Made by a program: the position numbers and the translations under genes. The notes under the pieces are model-generated. The model saw only the letters and a list, made by a program, of their open reading frames with translations. It did no database searches and was not told where the DNA came from. Positions 9,273-17,341 of a DNA stretch of 64,000 bases are shown in pieces. This stretch comes from Bradyrhizobium sp. LTSP885. Lineage in GTDB: Bacteria > Pseudomonadota > Alphaproteobacteria > Rhizobiales > Xanthobacteraceae. The first letter of the stretch is position 1; every line of letters starts with the position of its first letter. The DNA is taken from the NCBI RefSeq assembly GCF_000938305.1, contig NZ_JYMT01000035.1, positions 162,869 through 226,868 of the forward strand, read 5' to 3'.

Positions 9273-10590
9273 GGGCCGGCTCCCTGTGGCTCAACTCGAC
9301 GTCCGGCACCCGGATCTCGTGCGCGCTCGCCTGGAGACGAAGGCCAAAGATCGCAGCGATCAGCATGAACCAGACGAGGCTGCCGGACTGGAAGTACAGG
9401 CTCTCGACGCAGGCCGAGAACACACCGTAGAGCCAGATCCGGATGAAGAAGCGGGTCAGCGCAGGATCGTTGTCCCTGGTCTCTGCCCTGGCCACATCGC
9501 GCAGCGGTAGCCAGACGAGCAGAGCCAGGGTCAGCAGGAGGCCCGGGATGCCGGTCGTGATGGCGGCATCGAGGTAGGCGTTGTGAGCATTGAAGGCACC
9601 GACCGCCCAATTCATGCCACCGCCCGCCTTGTAGACCATCTCGTCGGTCTGCCAGAACAGCTGGAAGCCGTAGCCGGTCAGCGGCTTGTCCATGACGGCG
9701 GAGGCACCAACGCGCCAAATGTCGATGCGATTGGTGAAGGTCGGATCGATCCCGAGATCAGCGACCAGCGTGCGCATCGCAGGCGAAACCGAACAGCCGA
9801 TCGTAACGGTGTTGAAAACTGCGAGTGCGAGAAAGACCATCGGGATCCGGATCGCGCGCCAGCGCTCGAATATCCAGGCGACGACGAGAATGCCGGGCAA
9901 CGCTGCGCTGGACGATTTGCCGCCGGTGTGGGCGAGGAACACGACCGCAAGCAGCGTGATCGCTCCGCCTGCGATGCGGCGGCCGGTGCCGTAAAGATAG
10001 AGGCCCGCGAAGCTGATCATCACCATCGCGGCGGCTGCGGAATTCTTGTGCGCAAAGTGGCCGCGCCAAAGCCCGGCATTCATCGGCTCGCGGACCTCGC
10101 TGGCCTGATGGATCGCGAGATGCGGCCACATGATGACGCCGAGATATGCGAGAGCCAGCGTACCGAGGCAGCACATCGAGAGCAGACCCGCGAACTGACG
10201 CTCCGAACGCGGCAGCAGCAGGAAAATTCCGGCGTTCACGATCGTCAGCGTCGCCAGCACGACGCGCTTGAGCCCAATGTCGGGATGCGCCGAGATCGCC
10301 GAAACGATCGCAAACCAGAGCAATGTCGCGATCAGAACGCCGCGGGGACGCACGGCGAGATGCCGTACCGGTGAGCTGAAAACGGTCAGCCAGAGGCTGG
10401 CAGTCAATCCCAGGAAGACGATCTGGTTGATCGTGCTCGACTTGTCGGCTGCCGGATCTCCGCTATCGGCCGCGGAAAGATCAATGAACGGCGTCAACGT
10501 GATCAGATAGAACAACAGCGTCGCCACGAACAGCGGTGGCCCCAGAACGCCGATACCCGAGCCCTTGCGAATGTCATCGGTCTGCATCAC
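9265..10590 (-). CDS. O-antigen ligase/Wzy-like polysaccharide polymerase
   Basis: This 441-residue polytopic membrane protein has about 10-11 hydrophobic segments. The large periplasmic loop contains RGHFAHKNSAAAAMVMISF and DIWRVGASAVMDKPLTGYG, both typical of the Wzy_C/ExoQ superfamily. It would polymerise lipid-linked repeat units on the periplasmic face in a Wzx/Wzy pathway. Its place between the chain-length gene (4-nt overlap upstream) and the transferases supports this. A ligase activity cannot be excluded from sequence alone. Confidence 0.85.
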   Translation of the reverse strand: MMQTDDIRKGSGIGVLGPPLFVATLLFYLITLTPFIDLSAADSGDPAADKSSTINQIVFLGLTASLWLTVFSSPVRHLAVRPRGVLIATLLWFAIVSAISAHPDIGLKRVVLATLTIVNAGIFLLLPRSERQFAGLLSMCCLGTLALAYLGVIMWPHLAIHQASEVREPMNAGLWRGHFAHKNSAAAAMVMISFAGLYLYGTGRRIAGGAITLLAVVFLAHTGGKSSSAALPGILVVAWIFERWRAIRIPMVFLALAVFNTVTIGCSVSPAMRTLVADLGIDPTFTNRIDIWRVGASAVMDKPLTGYGFQLFWQTDEMVYKAGGGMNWAVGAFNAHNAYLDAAITTGIPGLLLTLALLVWLPLRDVARAETRDNDPALTRFFIRIWLYGVFSACVESLYFQSGSLVWFMLIAAIFGLRLQASAHEIRVPDVELSHREPAHA

Positions 10591-12017
10591 GCGGCTCCCT
10601 TTCTGCCGAGCCGAAACGCACCGAGATAGCCGAGGCCCGCGAGCACGGCCGCGGCAAGAAGCAGGCCGAGCGCCGCGCCCGCGGCTGCGGCGACAATCGG
10701 GCGCGGAGGCCAGGTCGGACGGAACGGAACGGCTGCGGGTGAGATCACGCGCACGTCGCTCGCGTCGGTCTGCTGTCGCTCGGCGGCCTCGCCGGCGCGC
10801 TTCAGGACGGTCTGGTAGAGCGCAGTCTTGGCGCTGGCTTCGCGCTCGAGCTCGCGCAGCTTCACCTTGGCCTGGTCGTCGACGGCCACGTTACCGCGCA
10901 AAGTGCTCGTCTCCTTGTTCAGCGTGTCGAAAGCCGCTCTGGCTTGGTCGACCGCAATACGAGCCGCGCGACGGAGCCGCTCGGTCTCGGCCTTGATCGC
11001 GTTGCTGAGGGCGCCAGCTTCGGCCAGCGCGTTCAGCAGGGCCGGATGGCGCGGACCCAGCGTCTGCGAAAGCGTCGCGATCTGGCGGCGCAAGGCCGCC
11101 TCGTCGGCGAACAGTCCGGACAACGTCTGCGACTGGACCGCACCTCCCTGCACGCCGTAGAGCGAGACCGATTGCGAAACTTCGCGGTAACGCGCCTCCG
11201 CCTCGGCCAGCCGCGCCTTGGCATCGGTCAGCTTCGCGTTCATCTGCTCCATCGAGTCGGAACTGAGCGCCTGCCCGGACTGCCCTTGCTGCAGGCCATT
11301 GGCGCGGCGGAACGCTTCGGTCTTGTCTTCGGCCTCGGTCGCCGCGGCCTTGAGCTCGTCCAGTCGGGCGACCAGTCCTTGCGCGGCCCGCCCGGATCGC
11401 TCCGCGTCCGCACGAACGACTTCTTCGCGGAACGTTTCAGCGATGGAATTCGCGAGCCGAGCCGACATCCCCGGCTGGCTCGCCCAGACCGACAGCGTCA
11501 CGACGTAGGAGCGCTCCTGTCGTGTGACGCTGATCCGCTTGGCCAGCGCGCTCATGAAATCGATCTCCGACACGCCACGATCGAACAGCGCGCCGAGGTC
11601 GAACAGCCGTGGCTTGTCCGCAAATTCCGGATCGGTCTTGAGACCGAGCTTGTCGACGACACGACGCAAGACATTCCCGGACGTGATCATCCTCATCTTG
11701 CTCTCGACATCCAGGATCTGGCTGTCGCTCTGCAGGTTCGTCGCGTAGAGATCGTTCGGGGTGACCAGCAGGTTGGATGTTGCGATCGTAAGGTCCGTTA
11801 TCGCGGTGAATCGGGGTGTCAGGAGCTGCGTGAGCCCGACGCCTGCGATTGCGCCGGCGAGAATCGCAATCAGGATCCATAGCCAGCCGCGCAGCACCCA
11901 GCCTGCGACCTGGAATGCATCGATCGCGATGCCAGGCGCGGCAATCGCTACTGCCGCCCCTCGATGGGAAAGCCCGTCATCGCGTTGCGTCTTGCTGGTA
12001 TCGGTCACGGTGTACAT
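10587..12017 (-). CDS. Wzz/ExoP-like polysaccharide chain-length determinant without kinase domain
   Basis: From the ATG at 12017 the protein has 476 residues. One N-terminal membrane helix (about 41-66) is followed by a Wzz domain and a long periplasmic coiled-coil region. The GNVR-type segment ELEREASAKTALYQTVLKRA comes next, then a proline-rich motif (FRPTWPPRP) and a second membrane helix. The cytoplasmic tail is only a few residues, so the BY-kinase domain of ExoP/Wzc is absent. Either the kinase is encoded elsewhere or export works without it. Upstream in-frame codons to 12197 overlap a putative small gene and are unlikely to be used. Confidence 0.86.
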   Translation of the reverse strand: MYTVTDTSKTQRDDGLSHRGAAVAIAAPGIAIDAFQVAGWVLRGWLWILIAILAGAIAGVGLTQLLTPRFTAITDLTIATSNLLVTPNDLYATNLQSDSQILDVESKMRMITSGNVLRRVVDKLGLKTDPEFADKPRLFDLGALFDRGVSEIDFMSALAKRISVTRQERSYVVTLSVWASQPGMSARLANSIAETFREEVVRADAERSGRAAQGLVARLDELKAAATEAEDKTEAFRRANGLQQGQSGQALSSDSMEQMNAKLTDAKARLAEAEARYREVSQSVSLYGVQGGAVQSQTLSGLFADEAALRRQIATLSQTLGPRHPALLNALAEAGALSNAIKAETERLRRAARIAVDQARAAFDTLNKETSTLRGNVAVDDQAKVKLRELEREASAKTALYQTVLKRAGEAAERQQTDASDVRVISPAAVPFRPTWPPRPIVAAAAGAALGLLLAAAVLAGLGYLGAFRLGRKGAA

Positions 12018-12028
12018 CTCGATCGACT

Positions 12029-12322
12029 TCAATGGGAGGGGACATTCGCGCCGGGTCGTCCGGCAAAGTCGCAGCCGCGCGAGCCGCCGAGAATTTCGGC
12101 GAGAGTCTTGCTGTTTGTCGGATTGATCGGAGCGATCGCCGGTATGCTGGGCTTGCGACCACGGGATGCGCTCACGCTGTCGAGTGCGATAATGCACAGG
12201 TCGGAAGCAATCATCGTGATCTCGATCACGATATCGTCGACGAGCGAGTCATTGCGCAGATCTACGGCAGGAATCGACGAAGCGCGGATAACAGCGAGCG
12301 GCACATTTGCGATGTGCATCAT
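12029..12322 (-). CDS. Putative small protein upstream of the Wzz-like gene
   Basis: This 97-codon frame starts at ATGATG (12322) behind a good ribosome binding site (ggaggccgtc), or 4 codons earlier at 12334. It stops 11 nt before the Wzz-like start, an operon-like spacing. The codons are GC-rich at third positions, like the neighbours. I recognise no domain. The protein has a moderately hydrophobic, acidic first half (DIVIEITMIASDLCIIAL) and no clear signal peptide. A longer plus-strand frame covers the same DNA, so this is a candidate gene, not a firm call. Confidence 0.4.
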   Translation of the reverse strand: MMHIANVPLAVIRASSIPAVDLRNDSLVDDIVIEITMIASDLCIIALDSVSASRGRKPSIPAIAPINPTNSKTLAEILGGSRGCDFAGRPGANVPSH

Positions 12323-12841
12323 GACGGCCTCCATTTTCTCTTTTGCCCAAACATCGATTTTGTTTGGTGTGGCCGCACTATCCTCCTCTCGCCGATGCAG
12401 ACAACTTTAAGTGGATCTTAGTGTTAACCGTGTTATCAACATCGTTGATGACATCATTTATGGTGATGCCTCCATCAGCATTTATGCCGACGATCAATTC
12501 GTTCGACCGTTGATTGAGTTGTCGCGCGTCCATCCGCTCGCAACAGACGAATGATTGTGATTTTTCTTTGCGCGACTCGTTGCGACAAACTCAACAGATC
12601 GCTGCGTAATTTCCACGTGCACACGTCATCGACGACGACGATCGACAACAATCGGTGCATCGTTCGCAAGTCATGCAATTGCGTGGTCGCCGATCGCGCA
12701 GACGTCAGTGAAAGGCGTCGTCGAGACTGTCGTCCGACGTTAACGCCAATTTCGAAGAGCGTTGCGCGCGCGATATCAACTGCATGCAGGCCTGATAATG
12801 TTGCCTCGTGTGATCCGCCGACAACGAGGACCGCTAGACCA
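12323..12841. promoter_or_regulatory. Divergent intergenic region of the EPS locus
   Basis: About 520 bp between the minus-strand EPS operon and the plus-strand flippase gene. The part at 12335-12550 is visibly more AT-rich than the rest, including the perfect palindrome tgatg-a-catca near 12449. Promoters for both directions probably lie here. I see no convincing coding frame between 12335 and 12841. A plus-strand ATG at 12551 is open into the flippase, but its encoded segment has no family resemblance. Confidence 0.4.
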
Positions 12842-14152
12842 GTGCTACACCTGAAAGCTGTTAGCCGAACAATCTCGACGGCCACTCCGATGATCGTGAG
12901 CTATCTGCTCTCAAGCGGATCCCTGGCCTCGGCCAGTCTTGCCCAGCTTGTGACGTTCGCGATTCTGGCGCGCGCGCTCGGGCCGGCCGAGTTTGGCCTG
13001 TTCGTGCAGATCACTGCCGTGACCGCTATTGCGGTTCAGATCTGCGGTCTCGGCGCTTCGGACTGCCTGCTTCGCAGGGTCTCGCGCGAACCCGGAAGTT
13101 ATCCGAGCCTTCTCGGCCACAACCTTCTTCTGATCGGCTTCACCGGACTCCTCATCGTGTTCGGCGGCGTTACGGCGATGTCGTCCTGGCCTCACATCGA
13201 TACCGACGTCTCGACCATTGCCATGCTGTTTGTCGGCAACGTCGTGCTGGTCCGGGTCATCCTTCTGGTCGAGACCGTATTCCTCAGTCTCGGCGAGGTC
13301 CGCTCTGCAAATCGCTCGGTAGTCGGCTTTGCTCTCATGCGCATGGCCACGGCGGCCATCGCCTGCATCGTCTTCGGCGCGTCGAGCCTGTCGGAATGGG
13401 CGATTTGGCAATTCTGCGGCCACCTGCTCTACACTTTGGTCGCCGCGGCGTGGCTGCGGCCACTCGGCCGGCCCCGCTTCGTGATCCTGCGCGAGGAATT
13501 GCGCCTCGGTATTCTCTTCAGCTCGCAGTTCGTGGTGCGGGCGGTCCGATCCAACGTCGACTTGTTCGTGATCGGCATGCTTGCGCCGGTCGAGACGGTC
13601 GGCAGCTACGGCGTGGCGCGACGCATCATGGACAGCAGCTATCTCTCGATCGACGCCTTCAACCGGCTGGTCTATCCGCGCTTCGCCCGCGCGAGCCGCG
13701 ACGGCCTCTATTTGGCGCTGCCCGCAGCGAAGCGCTCCCTCGGCGCCGCGCTGGCGCTTGGCATCGCGACGTTTCTCGTCCTGTTCGTGCTGGCGCCCTA
13801 TCTTCCGCTGCTGTTCGGCCGGGACTATCACGATCTGACGTTCTTCGTGCGCTGCCTTTCGGGCACGATTGTCCTCGTCGGCGCCTGGGCGGTGGCGGTC
13901 GACCTGTTGGGCGCATCCGGGCGACAGGGCGCGCGGGCCCTTATCCTGAACAGCACCAACATCCTGGGCAGCGGTCTTATCGCAGCAGCCACGTGGTTCG
14001 CCGCACCAATCGGTACGTTCGTCGCACTCTATGTCATCGAGGGATCCGTCGTCATTTCCGCGTGGCTGGTTCTGCTCGAGCTCTCGCGCCGGAGCCGCCA
14101 GGACGCGGCAGCGCCCACCGCTCGCGTGTTGTCAGAGCCGCTCTCCCCTTAG
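12842..14152 (+). CDS. Wzx-like polysaccharide flippase (MOP superfamily)
   Basis: This polytopic protein has about 12 membrane segments and is 436 residues long from the GTG at 12842, which follows gagga at about 11 nt. An in-frame ATG at 12890 is the alternative. The opening LASASLAQLVTFAILARALG and the phrase LGPAEFGLFVQITAV are characteristic of oligosaccharide flippases of the PST/Wzx family. NVDLFVIGMLAPVETVGSYG is the usual mid-protein motif. It would move lipid-linked repeat units across the inner membrane for the Wzy-like polymerase. It is the only plus-strand gene of the EPS locus, and its 3' end overlaps the convergent GT2 gene by 4 nt. Confidence 0.87.
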   Translation: MLHLKAVSRTISTATPMIVSYLLSSGSLASASLAQLVTFAILARALGPAEFGLFVQITAVTAIAVQICGLGASDCLLRRVSREPGSYPSLLGHNLLLIGFTGLLIVFGGVTAMSSWPHIDTDVSTIAMLFVGNVVLVRVILLVETVFLSLGEVRSANRSVVGFALMRMATAAIACIVFGASSLSEWAIWQFCGHLLYTLVAAAWLRPLGRPRFVILREELRLGILFSSQFVVRAVRSNVDLFVIGMLAPVETVGSYGVARRIMDSSYLSIDAFNRLVYPRFARASRDGLYLALPAAKRSLGAALALGIATFLVLFVLAPYLPLLFGRDYHDLTFFVRCLSGTIVLVGAWAVAVDLLGASGRQGARALILNSTNILGSGLIAAATWFAAPIGTFVALYVIEGSVVISAWLVLLELSRRSRQDAAAPTARVLSEPLSP

Positions 14153-15147
14153 GGAGCGTCGTGCACGACCCGGCTGTCGATCCAGGCCGCAGGCGCCTGC
14201 CTTCTGTGGAAGAAGCCAAGCGGCAACGCCGCGGCGTGGAAGAACCACGCGACGACTGCGTAGAGGCCAAGCGACAGGCTTCGCTGCCGCAGGCTCATCA
14301 GCCCGATGACGCCGGCGATCAGACCGGCATCGATCGCGAGTCCCAAAGCGGGGGTCGCTGTCGCGAACGGCAGCGCGACCATCGCGATCAGCCAGACATA
14401 GACCGCAGCCCAAAGCTTCAGCTCGGGCAGATCCTGAATCAGTTGCTTCCATTGCGGCTTGCCGAACGCCGCCCGCAGCAACTCGCCGATTCCTCGCAAG
14501 TAGCCCGATTTCCAACGCCGGACGAGAAGTGCATAGGCGTTGAGCGCGTGTCCGAAATGGCGGACGAACGGACGGTCGAGACGATGCAGGGTCCAGCCTC
14601 GCGCCCGCAATCTCACGCCAAGATCGAACTCCTCATAGCCGTGCAGATTGCGGTCCGACAGATATCCGGCCTGCTCGACGGCCTCCCTCCGATAGAGTCC
14701 GCCGCCATTCATGCGATCGATCGCCCCGATCCGGTTCTCCGGCGAAATCCTGCGGCCGCGCCGCACATATTCGAGGCTCGTATCGTTCATCTCCTCGACA
14801 TGGCCGGTCACGCCGGCCGCGTCGGGATTGGCCGCGAGATAGGCGAGCGCTTCGGGCAGGAAGTCCGGATCGAGCAACATGTCGCCGTCCATCAGGCAGA
14901 TGAACGGCTCACGGCTGTACTGGAAGCCGAGTTGCGGACCGATCCCGCAGCTCGGACGGATCGCCGGTTCGAGCTGAACGACGCGGGCCTGATAATTCGC
15001 CGCAACGGCGAGCGTATCGTCGCGCGAACCGCCGTCGGCCACGATGACCTCGCCACCGATCCCTCCGAGCGCAGCCAGCACGCTCTCGATCGCGGGGCCG
15101 ATCCTCGCCCCCTCGTTCAACGTCTTGAGGATGACCGATACCGCCAT
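14149..15147 (-). CDS. Glycosyltransferase family 2 with C-terminal membrane segments
   Basis: This 332-residue inverting GT-A enzyme has the N-terminal VILKTLNEGARIGPAIESV and the nucleotide-binding DGGSRDDT. The DxD-type metal motif is LMDGDML, and HGYEEFDLGVRLRARGW stands in place of the acceptor-site ED motif. Two or three hydrophobic helices follow after about residue 235 and anchor it in the inner membrane. It probably adds a sugar to the EPS repeat unit. It lies 14 nt downstream of the GNAT-like gene and is likely co-transcribed with it. Confidence 0.87.
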   Translation of the reverse strand: MAVSVILKTLNEGARIGPAIESVLAALGGIGGEVIVADGGSRDDTLAVAANYQARVVQLEPAIRPSCGIGPQLGFQYSREPFICLMDGDMLLDPDFLPEALAYLAANPDAAGVTGHVEEMNDTSLEYVRRGRRISPENRIGAIDRMNGGGLYRREAVEQAGYLSDRNLHGYEEFDLGVRLRARGWTLHRLDRPFVRHFGHALNAYALLVRRWKSGYLRGIGELLRAAFGKPQWKQLIQDLPELKLWAAVYVWLIAMVALPFATATPALGLAIDAGLIAGVIGLMSLRQRSLSLGLYAVVAWFFHAAALPLGFFHRRQAPAAWIDSRVVHDAP

Positions 15148-15161
15148 CGCAACCGCCCGCC

Positions 15162-16295
15162 TTAGTAGAAATCAGACATGAGCCGGCTCCAGTCCTCGCC
15201 GGCGAGGCCACCGACATAGACATCACCGCGCGCGACAGCGTCGCTCACTTCCGGCAACCGTGTCAGCACCATGACGAAGGCCTTGTGCCGGAAGACAAGC
15301 CAGCGCTGAAGCGCGAGCCCAGCCATCAGCGCGGGCTGCGCACGACCGCGGGCTTCCACATGGCCGGCGCGGTCGAGATCGCGAAACATCGCGTCCAGCA
15401 CGGCGGTCTCCTGACCGGGCAGTGACAGGATATTGAGAACATGCGCAGTCCGCCCCGGCGCCGCATAATAGACGAAGCAACCGATGATCGCACCGGTGCG
15501 GTCTTCGACCGCGCGGATCGTGAACGCGCCGAGCGTGGTGTTCTGCGCGGCCAGGGACACCAGCCATGAGAGCTCGTCCTCTGACCACAAAGGTCGCACC
15601 GCGAAGTGAGCGACGAGCCGGGGCGCATGCTCGAGGAAGGCCAAGACAGACATCTCCGTCACCTTCGGACCGGCCGGGTCGGCGGCGTCCTTTCCGGCGA
15701 GCCGGCGGCGCAACAGAGCGTCAACGGGACGTGCGAGAGCTGCGAGACCGGGGTCCCTGCGGCGCAGCAGGCGCTCTACGAGACGCTGGGCCAAGGCACC
15801 CAGAGGACGGAAGCTGCGCGACCATTCGAGGTTCTGTACGGTGATCGGCTTTCCGCCAATTGCCAGCAGATGGCTGCAACTCGTCGGCGAAGCGCTGTCG
15901 CAGAAGGAGAAGTCGGCGCGCTTGGGCCGCAAGGCAAGGATGAGCTGCGCCGCGCCGGCGGCTTCGGCGTTGGTCATGAAGACACCGAGAAGCCGCCCGG
16001 GCACAACATTTCCGCAGACGACGAAACGCATCGGGACGGCGAGTAGCGCGCTGCGGATGCGCCCGTCCTGCTGCTCGTAGACGTTTGTGCCCGCCACCTC
16101 GCCGTAGGACGGAGACCCCAGGGTCAACGCACGCAGATAGTCTTCAAGATCCGGCCCCGCCGGCTTGTCGGTCTCCCTGAATATCTGGAGGAATAGCCGA
16201 GCGACCGCGGGCACGTCCGCGGCGGTCATTGGCCTGACGGCGCCCTTCCGCTTGGCGCGCACATCAACCGGCGTTTGTGCCTCGAGTTGCGACAT
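15162..16295 (-). CDS. GNAT-like acyltransferase, hypothetical EPS gene
   Basis: This is a 377-residue soluble protein. Its N-terminal third opens with VRPMTAADVPAVARLFLQIF, the usual first helix of GNAT N-acetyltransferases. A second GNAT-like half follows, with DRTGAIIGCFVYYA and a LVFRHKAFVMVLTRL end. Similar proteins occur in rhizobial EPS clusters without assigned function. It could acylate an amino sugar of the repeat unit. The fold assignment is moderate and the substrate is unknown. It is the first gene of a two-gene unit with the GT2 downstream. Confidence 0.65.
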   Translation of the reverse strand: MSQLEAQTPVDVRAKRKGAVRPMTAADVPAVARLFLQIFRETDKPAGPDLEDYLRALTLGSPSYGEVAGTNVYEQQDGRIRSALLAVPMRFVVCGNVVPGRLLGVFMTNAEAAGAAQLILALRPKRADFSFCDSASPTSCSHLLAIGGKPITVQNLEWSRSFRPLGALAQRLVERLLRRRDPGLAALARPVDALLRRRLAGKDAADPAGPKVTEMSVLAFLEHAPRLVAHFAVRPLWSEDELSWLVSLAAQNTTLGAFTIRAVEDRTGAIIGCFVYYAAPGRTAHVLNILSLPGQETAVLDAMFRDLDRAGHVEARGRAQPALMAGLALQRWLVFRHKAFVMVLTRLPEVSDAVARGDVYVGGLAGEDWSRLMSDFY

Positions 16296-16556
16296 CTGTT
16301 GAATTCAGCATGCTCGGCTAGTTAATCTCTCGTCCGATCGTAACGGCATCGTCAAACGTCAGTATCGATGGTGTTCAAATCTCGATGACCTTGTCCCAGA
16401 TCACGCCAGTCTCATGGTGCGCTCGGGCGGTCTTCGTACTGGCACGACAAACCGATGTCTCTGTCCGATTGCGCCGTATGGGCGCTCTTCGTTGTCGCGT
16501 CTGCGCCAACCCTCCAACTTCAAGCTTGTGTCGTCAAGAACATCAACTTGTGGAGG

Positions 16557-16799
16557 TTAATGCGCCTCGGCTCGAAGCCGACGGCGGCGCGCCGGGAGCT
16601 TCGGCCAGCGGAACTCGTCATCGCGGATCGCGCGCATCGGGCTCCGGATGCGAATGTGGTCCGGCGTGGTCGCGGTGCGCAGATCTTGCCCGGCCTTGAG
16701 CAGCGGAACGCGATCCGCCGGGTCTTCGCTCAGGCGCGCGGCCAGCGTCACTCCAGCGAAACCTCCGCCGATGATGATCGTGTCGTATTCGTGTTCAAT
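16557..16799 (-). pseudogene. GMC oxidoreductase remnant (N-terminal ~80 codons only)
   Basis: The minus-strand frame translates as EYDTIIIGGGFAGVTLAARL, then SEDPADRVPLLKAG. This is the FAD-binding GxGxxG N-terminus of glucose-methanol-choline oxidoreductases (choline dehydrogenase type). RIRSPMRAIRDDEFRWPKL follows, and the frame stops at 16557 after about 80 codons; intact members have over 500. There is no ATG, GTG or TTG after the in-frame TGA at 16811-16809, only an ATT overlapping the SCO1 stop. It is therefore a truncated relic, once translationally coupled to the SCO1-like gene. Nothing more of the gene is visible down to 16296. Confidence 0.75.
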
Positions 16800-17337
16800 C
16801 GCGTCGGGTCACTTCCGCTGGCGTATAATTCTTGAGATGGCTGCCGAGACGCGCGATCAAGTCGCTCACCTCGATCGCGTCGTTGAAATGCGCGACGACG
16901 ACGCCTTCGGGATCCAGAAGATAGGTAATCGCGGTGTGCGGCACGTCGTAGCCGCCGTCATCAGGAGACGGGGCGCCGCGTCTGGCGAAGACGCGGAAAT
17001 TGCGCTTGGCATCGTCGATCTGTGCCCGCGATCCCGTCAATCCGAGAATTGACGGATACGCCCGCAGGTAGTCGCGCATCACCTGCGGATTGTCGCGATC
17101 CGGATCGACCGTGATGTACAATGCCGCGAGCCGGACAGAGATTTCGCCGAGTGCGTTCAGCGCAGCGGAGAGCTTCGTCAGTGCCCGCGGGCACACGACC
17201 CGGCAATGTGTGAAGCCGAAGAAAACCAGCACGAAGCTGCCGCGGAAGCTCCCGGCGTCAACATCGCGGCCGTTATGGTCCGTCAACTGGAATGTACCAA
17301 GGATCGCCGGCGGTTCGGTGGAAGGCGGGACTTGCAT
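16795..17337 (-). CDS. SCO1/SenC family thioredoxin-fold protein
   Basis: This 180-residue protein starts at the ATG at 17337; a TTG at 17352 inside the previous gene is also open. The SCO signature is complete: FTHCRVVCPRAL with C45 and C49, ITVDPDRDNP, and the copper-ligand His in DVPHTAITYLLDPEG (H134). SCO proteins bind copper and reduce or metallate cuproenzymes, classically the CuA centre of cytochrome oxidase. No N-terminal membrane anchor or signal peptide is evident, which is unusual for the family. It lies 4 nt after the Ldi-family gene, so it may serve that operon rather than a terminal oxidase. Confidence 0.85.
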   Translation of the reverse strand: MQVPPSTEPPAILGTFQLTDHNGRDVDAGSFRGSFVLVFFGFTHCRVVCPRALTKLSAALNALGEISVRLAALYITVDPDRDNPQVMRDYLRAYPSILGLTGSRAQIDDAKRNFRVFARRGAPSPDDGGYDVPHTAITYLLDPEGVVVAHFNDAIEVSDLIARLGSHLKNYTPAEVTRRD

Positions 17338-17341
17338 GCGA

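Noticed and set aside
12551..12841. N-terminal extension of the flippase to an ATG at 12551
   Set aside because: The added 97 residues are Arg/Thr/Ser-rich and unlike any flippase; GTG 12842 or ATG 12890 fits the family.
13396..15165. A 589-codon plus-strand frame
   Set aside because: It covers the flippase in another frame and then the antisense of the GT2 gene; it has no domain.
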